From: Daphnia carinata
Taxonomy: Eukaryota > Arthropoda > Branchiopoda > Diplostraca > Daphniidae
Assembly (NCBI RefSeq): GCF_022539665.2
Contig: NC_081337.1
Span: 10,905,768 to 10,969,767, forward strand
Length of the DNA stretch: 64,000 nucleotides
Direction: 5' to 3'
The stretch's first letter is position 1. The number at the start of each line of letters is the position of its first letter. A program made the translations under genes and the position numbers. Positions 48,947 to 61,200 of the stretch are shown here, piece by piece. The notes beneath the pieces are model-generated. The model was not told where the DNA came from. It saw only the letters and a list, made by a program, of their open reading frames with translations, and did no database searches.

Positions 48947-50209
48947 GGCTTGTGTCTTTTGTCCTGTTCTTTTTTTTTTTCGCTCATTGCTACTGTCGGT
49001 TTTGCCGTCACGATGATGACGGCGCGTGCATCAAGGAAACAAAAGACGTCGTTGATATATCAGACAAGAAAGAAAGAAAAAAAGAAATACCCGGGTTTTC
49101 TGTCTCTCACTTATTTCTTCGTTTTTTTTTGTTTTGTTTTTTTCACGTATCCCGTATTCCCTGACAAGTCTGGTATCAGTTGCGAACAGACAAGACACGT
49201 TGTAACTGAATAACGGCCACGAGCAACGATAGAAGACGACAGGAGGAAAAAAAAAAAAAGAAATGTCGAGCGCCGCCCCAACACTTCTTTTAGCATAGCC
49301 ATAATTAAACATACGATATATGGAGTATATACGTATATATATAAATATAACTGGCGGCCATGTGTAACAAGCTCTCTCGGCAGCTATCAACACGAAAGAC
49401 AAGTCCTCCTCCCCCCGTTATCTCCACATTTTTTTGCTTCTATCCTTCATCTTTCTTTTTTTCGGACTTGGTTAAGATCCTAGCGCGTTCAGCCAATCGA
49501 AGTGAAGTGCAACAGATTTATGCTCTTGTTAGTCCACACACACAGCGACTACTGTTACCATTACAACTAAAAGCTGTTTTTTCCTTCTCTTAGGGCTCCT
49601 TTCGGAAATATTTCCCAACAAAAAAAAAAAAAAGAAAAAAAAGAAGAGTCCTATTATGTATGAGCAGCCCAGGACTCTTGGCTCAACATTGACGGCCGAC
49701 AAACGAGGCACTTGGTTCCCCCCTTTTCTCTACCGGCTCTTTGGGCGACATCTGCACAGCGTTCCAACACTCGAGATGGGAATAAAAAAAAAAAAGAAAA
49801 AAAATCTGTTTCTGAAAAGAAAAGCAAAAAAAAAAAAAAGGAGAGATCCGAACTGTGGGTCTAGCGTGATGAACGATTTCAATCACGAACCGATTCAGTA
49901 AAAAATAAGACCCTATGTAACCTTTGTCACGGACAAACGTACAATTTATTTACGTCTTTTGTGTTGTTGATCTCGTCTAGCAATGGACGTTGTCGCATTA
50001 GTTATACATAAAGATGTCAAGTGCGCGTGCAAGTGAATCACCAACTCGTAAAAACTTGCTCGAACGTGAAAAAGAAAGGAGGCAGACTTCGATAATCATT
50101 CAGTTCTGAGCCGCATATTAAAAGAGCCTTAATCATTTCTTCAATAAAAGATACGCAAGCCGCCCCGATACGCGTGAATAGCATTGCACACAAGTGCGTG
50201 ATGCAACGC

Positions 50210-50210
<1 letters not shown>

Positions 50211-50244
<34 letters not shown>
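50211..50244. repeat. A34 homopolymer
   Basis: There are 34 consecutive A in intergenic DNA. The flanks show no recognisable mobile-element body. Confidence 0.93.
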
Positions 50245-50246
<2 letters not shown>

Positions 50247-53200
50247 TACGAGGGAATACCAGGGGTCTCGCGTTCATTAGCCAAATGAATCTTCTTTGGC
50301 CGTCACAATGAGACAGGAAGAAACGGGGGGAAAAAAAGTAGTGACAGACACGACGTGTTCTCTTGCTAAATGAAAAAAAAAAAAAGAGAAACCAAAGAAG
50401 AAAAAAAAAAAAAAAGAACGAGATAAAACAAAAGAAAAAGCTTTTGTTTCATTTCGTCTCTGTACTGTTTACCTACACGTATGGCGCGCCATGCGTCTTT
50501 GCTGTGACGATAGCGTCACAAGAGCCCACCCAGCGTGAAAACGTCCCCCCGTCCCCGTCCCCGTTAGTTAAAGGTGCCCTGTCTCTCTTTCTCTCACTAC
50601 AATTTACTTTGTGTGTGTGCTTTTCCCAGCAGTTGAATAAAAGAACTTTTACTTTCATCTTCTTTTAATTTTCAACACGGTAGCTCGATTTTTTTTTTTT
50701 TTCTTTTTTGTTTAAAGAAAAATAAAAATTGGGGAGGGCCGAAAATTACATCGTTCCTGTCGTTTTCGTCAACTCCCATGTCTTCTTGTTAACAAATAAA
50801 TACAGACTTAAAAAGTGTTTCTAAAGAGGAGAAGGCTCCCCCCCCCCCCAACACACGCGCGATGTAACCGCCCCGAACCCGTATCGTTTTTCCTCGTTTG
50901 AAACGGATGGGCTAGAAGGAAGAAGACAAAGAGGATTGCGTTACACTAGCATCTTCTTTTTTTTTTTTAGTTCACTTTAGCATGATTGGCGGCTTGCTGA
51001 ACAGAGATCCTGAAATAAAAAAAAATACCACGCAAGATTGTTGGGGTGTCGTAAAAAAGGGACACGTAGAAAATGGCGGACCCAATAACAGTAGCCATCT
51101 TAGCAACAAAGTCGAGCTTAGAAATCAAAAGAAGGGCATAAACAAGTTTGCGTTCACAATAGCTCAGCTACAATTTCGTTATAATAATTGCCGCAAACCT
51201 TTTTTAGTCAAAGAAATGAAAGTACTTTCTTAGAGAGAGACTCGAATTTGCATAACTGTCCCCCGTCCCGCCCAAACGTTTTTGATAGCAGAATTCCAGT
51301 TACGCCAACACGACAAGTCCACCAAAAGGGATTGTAAAGATGACCAAAACCAGATTCATAAAAAATGGGCACTACCACACAAAGTCGGCACGACTGCCGG
51401 ACCTACAGCAGACATAAAAATGTCACTTACTTTGCGTTTCCAACAATCTGCAACTTGTCGGGCCGAGGTCGTGGCAACAACAGCAACAGTTTAATGCAAC
51501 AAAAATGTTCGCAGTATGACAACACTACACTAAAAACACATTTCAAAGGATCAAACACGCGACGAAAGATTCCAGATTTCTATCCGTCATTTTCAGGAGA
51601 CAAAGAAAAACAAGATGGAGGTTTTATGTTCTGCTTGAATGGCTCATCACTTCGGCTGATCTTCAATTGGACAGTACACGTCAGTCCAGCACACGCCAGA
51701 ATAATGAGGCGCCAAATGGTTTTCTTTTCACATAAAAGAATTAGGAAACAAACGACAGTCGAGTCACGTTGTTACCAACGTCGCGAAATTTCCAGTTGAT
51801 TCGGCTGATGTCACAGATTGGTTCTGAAGCTAATCAATTCACATTCATTTTCGTTTCCACCCTTTTTTTTTTTTTCTTTCTTTCTTTTTGATTGAAATTC
51901 GAGATAATACATTTAATCTCGTTTCAGTCTAAATTAAAAAAATTCACTCCATTGATTTTTGTGGCCAAACATGGCGCCCTTGCTGAGGGCAATGGGATGG
52001 CCTTGGTACAATAAAGGGGATAGGGGTTGAAAGGGGGCAACAGACGACGAGGTAAACTCCATCAAAGTGGAAAATGAGATTCACTTTACAGAAGAGAAAA
52101 ACGAAAAAAAAAAAAAAAACGAAACGAAGAAAAGTGGAACAGTATTGAAAACGACTCGATCGATCTCTTTCATCATCGATACTGGTAAAAACATGGAAAC
52201 ACTAGAAATCTGCTCGTCATCTTTCGTCTATGAAATATCAGTACGTACACCCAAGTTTTGTACTACATCGTGCGTTACGAAACATTCCATGGCAATAACT
52301 TTGCTGTGTAGTCAAGTAGTTTCCACATGACGGCATTTTTGATACAAGATACTAAAAAGAGATTAGGAAAAAAATATATATACGTATATACTGTATATAA
52401 TAAAAAATAAACAGAAAGCCATAGAGTTGAAATCCAACGATGGGGAGGGGGTATGATTGAATTTTATTAGAATTTTGGAGTACTCTCACGGTAATTTTAG
52501 ATGTGAAAGAAGAAATCAGGCCATTATTCGATGCTTTTTGCTGGATGATGAACAGTCAAAATTAAAAAATATGAGGCCGAAAAAAAAAAAATCATATTCG
52601 AAACCAACGATATTGAATTCCAGTGGCAGCGTGAGTTTCAAAGGCTTGAAAAGGCGCGCCATATTTGAAAAGAAGAAGAAAAAAAAAAAAAAAAAAAAAA
52701 AGGAATGATCCCGACGAAAGGAAATACCATCAAATGGCGGCGAGACATAGTTTTCCGGCGCTGGCTTTCATCAAACATTCCTCAATCGAACAAAAAAAAA
52801 ATGTTTGATTCAAAGATTGATTACGAGGTGTAAATCTCTTTTATCTTTTTTCGTGTTTAATTAAAACAAGTGCAAAACAAAAAAAAAAAAAAAAAAAAAA
52901 AAAATTAGAGAAAAAAAAATCTGAAAACAACGTGACTTGAAAAACAACATCTACGTAAGAATGGACAGCAGAATAAATGATAAACAGCAGCTACGTTGTT
53001 ATGTATACATATCGTTTGGTGTGGATCTTGTAGATGAATTAAAAAAAAAGAAAAGAAAAGCGTGACGCGCGGAGGCAAATACCACGGCGTATCATAGAGC
53101 TATAGAAAAGTCTATGGTCGTGACTGATGATGTGAACTGGTGGCTGTCGACCGTATCTGAAAGGCGAGGGAATCGAGAAGAAAAAAAATAAACTGACTCC

Positions 53201-55200
53201 ACACTTTTCTGTGTGTGTATGTGTGTGTGTATTAAAATCAAATGCAGTAGTGGTGTGTATCTACATAATAACGGGAGGTAAGAAGGAAGACGTTCAAAAT
53301 GTGAACCAGCAACAGATTCCTATGGAAGAATCTTCTCGAGCCGACCTTTTACGTTGGAACGTGTGCATGGAAACAAGTTTGGAATAGTTTTCTTTTTTTC
53401 TCCCCACAAAAAGTTATTCTTATTTTTCAAATATATAAATATTTTTCAAATAGCCTCTGACTGCTGATCGCCCTCCGATGACGAAGCTATAGAGCAGCAG
53501 GAGCTGTTTTCTCCCCCCGTTCTTCCCGAACACACACACAGACCATCAATTCCGCCGTGACAGTGCATTTGTTCCACGCGTTGGCAGAGGGAGTTAGCAC
53601 AAAGTCTTGAGGAACAGAGTTCCACCATTGATGCCATCGAAGTATAAAAAAGGTGGGGAGATATTTTTTTATTTTTTTTTTTTCATTCTTGGCTGCGTTC
53701 GTCATCGCCTGCAGCGAATAGGTGACGACGTGTGATTCACGATGATGGAAGCCATGAAAAGAGCAAAGGGAAGTGGGTGGCCTATAAAAGAAAGAAAAAA
53801 AAAACAAGTCGGGTTAGACTAGCGAAGAAAGGCCAATGTGCCAAAACAGGTCGTAAGAAGATTGAAGACGATCGAGGTTGGTCTAACAAAAAAAAATGGG
53901 GTGGTATCAGCAAAATGTGAAGGGGGGGGGGGGGAGAAAAGAAAAAAATAAAATAATTTTCATCATCTTTGAAGCGACGCCCGGCCATCTAATGGTTTAC
54001 TTCTGCACACATGCGTGTGTATAACGACAAAAGGGGTCATTCTTTTTACTTTCTCAGGCTCCAATGTTTGCTGTTGTGCACCCGCTGGCCAGACATCGGC
54101 AGCTAAAGCAGAAGAAAACGATGCATCATCAACGAAAACATCATCACGCGTCCGTATTTTTTTTTCTTTCTGGCCCAACAGACCCCCCTTAGTTTATAAT
54201 CATTTATATTGTAACCGTATGAGTCACTCACTGTATCGCTGTGGTTTGCTTCCCGCCCTTAATAGTTGTAGTAACAGAGTACCTTATACATAAAATATAT
54301 ACGCTGCTTTTTTCCTATTCGGCTCATCGTTAATGGTCGACTTTTTGGTGTTATGGATTTTTTCTTTTTTTTTTTTCAACACCTCGGCGGACACGACAGG
54401 CCCTAAAATAAAATAAAAAAAATAACAAAATTGATGGACGATGGATTCAACGCCAACCGCTAAAAAGTAATAACAACAGTGTCAACAAAACAAATAAGCT
54501 TTACACCACAATAAATACGACGTGATAAAATATTACTCTTTCACACATACACACACGATAAACATTCTTTTTTTTTTTAATGTGTTGTTCATCTGCCGTG
54601 AAATGAAACAAATGACAAAATCACTTTGTTTGGGTTTAACGCTTAAAAAGCAAAACATAAAAATACCGAACGAAATGGTTCTGATTTTTTCCGATGAGCG
54701 TCGCGCCGGTCATTCACGCTATCAAAGACGTAGATAACCGTACAGATGGCTATACATATAATATATATAAAATCGTTTTCGCGTCACTCAACACAAATCC
54801 TTGTATCAGTTTTTTTTTTTAAAGAGAATTTATCTGCCATATATGGTTGCGCCATATTTGATGGATCATTTCAGAGGTCACTTTGTAGCGCGTTTAGTAC
54901 ATGACCAAAGCTATTTAAGCCCGTATATAGGAATCATCAAAGCACGCATCACATTTTGGCTCTTCCCCCCTATTGGCCACTACAAAAAGAACGGACTAAG
55001 ATATAATAGAACTGTATACAGTCAATGCGATTAGGCAAGACATTTCGATTAGTCGTCAGCTAGCGATATGATGGACGGGATTGGCGGGCTTGATTGAATT
55101 GCTATATACAGGCTATTGAATACAAGAAATCAAAAAAAAAAAAAAAAAAAAAAAAAAAGGCGACTGATAGGGGAAGGAAAAGAAGAGAACGCAATGTCCA

Positions 55201-58200
55201 GCTTGCCTTATAGATAGGCCACGTAATCCATGTAAGGCCCTAACCCAAGAGTGGGCTTGTTTCAGAGATGCTTCAGGGTCAATCCATCTTGGTTAATCGA
55301 GTTTGATATGTCTATAAGGCTTTTGTGGTCCAGTGAGGACGGGGTGTCTGTAGTGACTTGTATCTGACTTTCTCTCCCATACGGAGGTGATATGTCACTT
55401 TTTCCAGGGGACTTTTATCCGGCCCCTCTTCATCCCCTTGACATTCGAAGTCCGTCGTCCTCTTTCGACAAAGATATGTATATACAATATACATATAAAG
55501 CCCTTTGCTGTCTAGAATAGTTTGTTGTTTGCGTAGGTAGATATGATGTGCGTCTATAAAAATGGAAAAAGAAAAAGAAAACAAAAGATATAAAAACTGT
55601 TGCTGCGGGAATTCATCCCGTTGTTTTCGGTCGCTTGCTTGACGGCCCAATATCTACACGTTTTGTATCCCTATGTGGAGATGGACAGTTGTTAAGGCCA
55701 GAATACATAAGACGGCGGATGCGCAGTTAGGACATTTCATATTTTATTTTTTTTTTGTCCTTCCAGCAATGTGTCAGACACTGGATTTTTTCTTTAGCAA
55801 CATGAGGCGAAAAAAGGATCGTCCATCGTGTCCGCCTTTTTATAGCCGTCAACAAACGACCCGGCCAAAAGAAGGGAGCGAAAGTGTTTCACACAGACGG
55901 TCATGAGGGGTCCAGGCAACGGAAGAAAAAGGGTATTTTATATATATATATACGACCCGGAGACATCTCTCACACGACGAAGTCGACAGTGTGAAGGAAT
56001 ATAAAAAAAAAAAAAGAAAAGACTTTTTTTTTTCTTTTAGCTTCTGCTGCTGGACATGTTTGAATGTGCGAGCATGAAAAGCTTCTGCTGTCGTGTCAGG
56101 CCACCACAGTCACAAGCCATCTCTCCAGTGGAGCGTGATGAGCACATAGAGCCCAGGAGGGACTTTTTTTTTTCTTTCTTTCTTACTGGCCAAAAAAGAA
56201 GAGCTTGAAAAGAGCTGGTAGAGAGGGGTGAAAAAAAAAGAAAAAGAAATTGGGCCACGTCCAGCAGCTTCTCAACAGCCTAGAGAAACTGAAGCGCTTG
56301 AATCGCTTGCCTCATGAATTGCATGAGCGTCACCAACAATGCCCAAAGTGAAAGAAAAGTCCCCCTCATTCTTGACACCGTATCATCCATATCCACCGCC
56401 CTCTCGAGCCTCTTTTTAAACTACATCTATAGCGAAGAGCAAAATGATTTTTTTTTTTTTTGGGGGGGGGGGGGGGTTCTATCTCGGACCATTCTTCATC
56501 GATGCTGCCGGACGATATCTTTCTTCTTCTACTCATCTCTTTTGTTACTTTATTATTTTCTTTCTTCCTTGTGAGTTGTGGCGTCTTTTTCTCTTGTCTA
56601 CTGCATATAGGAGACACACATCTTTCTGGAACGTTTGCTGGACCTATCCGAAATCTTGTATGCACATAAATCAATTTCTCTTTTTCGTTTTTTTTTTACC
56701 TCCATAATATCTGTAGTTTAACGTGATGCGCGTCTTTCCTTGGATTCAACATGTCCTTAAAAATAGAAAAACGATGGACGACTTTGACTTGTCAACCGGG
56801 CAGAGCCAAAACGAAATCGTATTTGCGTCCTTTGAAGCGTAGCAAAATGTGAAACATCGGTCCTTGTAGTAAATATGTATATATTTTTTTTTCGTTCCCG
56901 ATGTATTTATGGATAATTGAAAACATCATCCTGCAAGCACGACGACGAGTTTTATTTTTTTTAGCCTCTCTAACACGGCGTCCGCCTGACTAATGTCACT
57001 GAACATCTAAATGACGTCATACCTTTAATGATAACCGTGCGTTTCGTAAAATAGAAATAATTAACGTTTGCGAAATACAGGTTTTAGCTTTGGAAGCGGC
57101 GTTTTCCAAAACAAATAGGGTCATTGATTACTTCCGGATTGTCTTGCATTTTTCACGAGAACAACGTCATTAAAAATAAACGGGGAATCGGATTCGATTG
57201 GCTTGTCTACAAGGTGAACGTCTCTGGCCCTGCAACGATTTCGCGTTAAATAACTCATTATAATGAACTCTAATCCCAACTGTTTTAAATCTGTTGACGT
57301 GTTTTTCTTTTTAGCAAATTTACGAAATTTCTATAAGGAAGGCCAATGAGAAAAGCCGGTAACTTTACTATTAATCTTGGCTGCCCCGATTCAATCATTA
57401 ACGAGTTCGCCTGGCAATGGAAACAAGAAAAAAGAAAAAATGGGCGAAACGTCATTAAGAGCTGATTAGTCTACACGCGGCTTCCAGAAGCAAAAACGGT
57501 TTGTTTGCTGCAATTTACATTCCTGCCGGAAGGATTTATCAGTTGTTCTCTTCACATTTTATCGAGTAAAATAAAAACGTTATCCAGTTTAACCAGGAAA
57601 ATCCATGGATTCCTGCTAAAACACCGTTACTTGGAATGGGAACTTTCATACACCGACGTCCCCAGGCGCGCAAACCTTTTAAATGATTATCTCGCCCACC
57701 ATTCTAAACATTACAAATAGTGGATAATATAAATAAGAATTCAAACACTGTGTGACACGGAAGCCAAACAGTCCATCGAATGTGAGAAATTCACACACAA
57801 TTGAGAAATGGCAGCAAATCTATCAGTTTTTTAAAATGCTAGTGGCCACAGGCTGTTTAAAAGGCAAAATACTAAAATCTTGCACAGTTGTTACAGTTTC
57901 ACTTAAAATAGACCTTTGTTTGAATGACTTCACCCGGATTTTCGTCACGAGCACGCCATGACGCCGGTGCTTGATTTATGCGAAAAACTAACATTTCAGG
58001 TCATTTTCAACTTCGTTATTTAAAAATAACTCATTGTTTCAAATCATTTTGTCCTAGCAAATGAGATATTTACGACAGACAAATCTCACACGTTTCAAAT
58101 TAAAATTCCGAGCAATCAATTTGAAAACACTCGTATTTTGCTGTCTAAAATTTCAATTTGGTTATTTTCGTGACGACGAAAAGTTAAACCAAGATTTTTA

Positions 58201-61200
58201 AAAAATTGTAATTTAATAATTTCTCTAAGACCTGGTACTAACCAACAAATCATTCAACTTTAAAATCAAGTTTGTAATTTTTTTTTTGACTTAATTTCAA
58301 TTCGCATTTACATAAAGTCTTTGCCGACGGTTACGGCAGTCTGTCAATTCCACAAAAAATAAAAAAATACCTTTTCCAAGAGACACGCTCTGCTCGTCGC
58401 GCTGTAGAATTCCTACGCCGGATGTGGTGCTGGGTGGCCGACGGCGTATTGCTTCCGACGGATCGTCAGGAATTCGTTGGGAAAATATTGCGTAAAAAGG
58501 TGATGACTTCCTGTTATCAGCCACCAAAAAAACCAAATATAATTATGCAATTTAGTTTATTTAAAAAAAAACGTCTGTATTTCACAAATATTGCAAACAA
58601 TAGGATCCAAGGAAAAATCCCGACGTTGCCTTGTTCCCACGAAACCGGGAAAAATATTGTTTGAAAAGAAAAAATACAACGTGATAACAATTGATGGGGG
58701 CATTCCTTAATAAATTTGTCTGATATCAACCGGGTCAGCTTAGAACAAAGAAAGTTTAAAGAATTTCTGGAGAACAAGAAGTCTAAGAGCCGGTTTATCG
58801 TCGATACAAGTTCTGTCGTTTTTTTCTTCTTTATCGCCAAGTCTGATAATGGCGGATCGACCGGACATTGGCAATTGAGCGACGGTTTCCTACACTTTCG
58901 ATAGGATTTTCTCTTGTTACACGAAGACCCTACAATTTCCACAAATTCTGATAATCATCGCACGGCTGGTCCGTGGAAAAGACCCAACTTTGGAACGACG
59001 AGGAAAAAAAAAAGGAAGTAATAACAACTTGCATCCCGAAATTCTGACTATAGAAGTCGATAGGAAATACCGCGATCACAACCCACTCGAGTTATCATTA
59101 TCGATTCCAGTGAGAAATGTTTCAAAGGTGTAGGCTTCGCAAAAGGCGAACTAGTGCGGTCAAGAGGGTCTTCCATTTTGCGGCTGAAGTTCGACGCCCT
59201 TGACGTAAGCCACAACAGCTAGTTTCGAAAAATCATATCAACAAAATGAAATTTTTTCCTATCGGAAATTGAACGTCGGCGAAAGTTACGTCCAGACGCA
59301 CAACTAGCACGTGGCAGCTCAAAGATCCCAATACAATTCAATTAACATTAATTTTTCAATAACTTTGCTTTTCTGTGACTGCTGCAAATCAAGCAAACTT
59401 TTTGTCGATGTCACGTCTTGAAACAATTTAGTCAGGCACTAAAACAAAAAAAAAGGGGCACATCATTAATTCAACACTAATGCTACAGCTAAAAGCGCTC
59501 GTATATTTATACAATTACCGTCCGTGCTGCTGGAAGGCAGCGAGCAATATAAGCAACATAATATCAGCATAAGACACGCAGCAGCATGTGTAGGTAATAG
59601 AGGCAATCATATATCCGCTCGTATCGATTCGTCTTGGATCCATAACGAGCCGCTCTCTTATCAGCCTCTCCATTTAATGAAAAGCGAGCGGAAGTTTGGA
59701 GGAGGGACGATATCGTTTGATCCGCAAAATTTTGTGTATCTGCTGTACAGGCCTCCCCATTGACAACAACGAGAGATAGGAAAAAAAGCAGAAATTCAAG
59801 AAAACGAGGTTTTCTATTTTGCTTATCCAACGAATGTTCGATTACAAACTGCGATGTTTTTTTTTAATCAAACCCTTTCACCAATGATCCCGTATCGGAT
59901 GGTATAACAGCGCAGTCGTCGTCTCTACGATAGACTGAATAAAAAAAAAAAAAAAAAAAAAGACGTCTGGAATCAGACGGTTGGGAAAAGCAAATCGATT
60001 GGCGTCTTTATCCCCAGAATGACCTATTTACGGTCACAGCAGTGAAGCCGTCGTTCCCGCAGCTTCACGATGTCGATAGGCCTAAGGGAAATATGTACCG
60101 CGTGACGTGGAATGAGGGGGAACCGGTCGTGACATACGTGCGGTCATATTCAACATGAATTCATTTCTAAGCCTTAGTAACTGTCATCCACTCTGTTTAA
60201 TAATAGATTCAATTTCTCTGTCTATGTTTCTAGTCACGATCACGAATGCTTTGCTTTCACTTGTTTTTGTTTTTTTATTAGCCGGACTTCTGGATGAAAT
60301 CCGATGCTTTGTATTTGGAATCAACGAGCAATCGAAAATGGAACAATAAGCAAAAACAACGAGTTGTACACAATAAGAAAAATAACGATGAGATGCCATC
60401 GTTATTCTAGCCAATCACAGATATCCTTATTTTTCCCCTCATATTTAACTCGCAAAAAAAAAATAAGAAAAACAGAAGGGATGTTGTTGACCGTTGAAAA
60501 GTCACGCTCCTTTTCTTTGGATAATATTATTATAAATAATGGGAAGAAATAAAAATGTTTTTCTAATAAAAGAAAACCTATCCTACCCTCTATGCTGTAT
60601 ATATAGCTTCGATATGATTACATTTTTCTTTTCCTGGAAAAGTCAAACGCCGCTTTTATTTTTCCAAAAAAAATACAGATCTACGATTAGATAGTCGTTG
60701 GTTAATAGAACACCGCCAATGGAGGGATGAAAAGGTTCCCCGTATATCTCCCCCCCCCCAAAAAAAGTGAGTCGATGGCTTTCATCCTCTTACGTTCTTG
60801 GTCGCTACCGATACAAACATGCCAAGGTAATTATAGCTAAACAAGACTATGTTCTTAATACATATTGTATGTAATATGCGCGCTATTAACCACACGTTCT
60901 CAAAGCATTTGTTTTCGTATTAAGAACAAATACAAAACACCATCAATATTAGCTTTCGTTTTTGTAATATAAATAAGTAGCTGCAAATCCCGCCCTGAAA
61001 ATAGCCCGTTCATCTCCCCATTCTTTCAAGTCACGTTCGCTTTCTACCCCACCCAATAAAAAAAAAAATTTAAAAACAATGGGGAAAAAAAAACAACTCC
61101 CCTCTTTTCTGTTTTGATGAAAAATGATGATTGATACACTTTATATAGGTGGCAGCAGCACGTAGCAACAGGGTGGAGCACAATAAGCCCGCATAACTTT

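Larger units (their letters stand above)
46501..55200. other. Intergenic DNA, third part
   Basis: No gene can be supported. It contains two 12-bp palindromes at 46571-46582 and 46624-46635, (CT)n at 48654-48690, A34 at 50211-50244 and TA-rich tracts near 49323-49350 and 52374-52402. The 144-codon frame at 51365-51799 (+) is the longest here without low-complexity residues; it has no domain I recognise, so it is not called as a gene. Confidence 0.45.
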
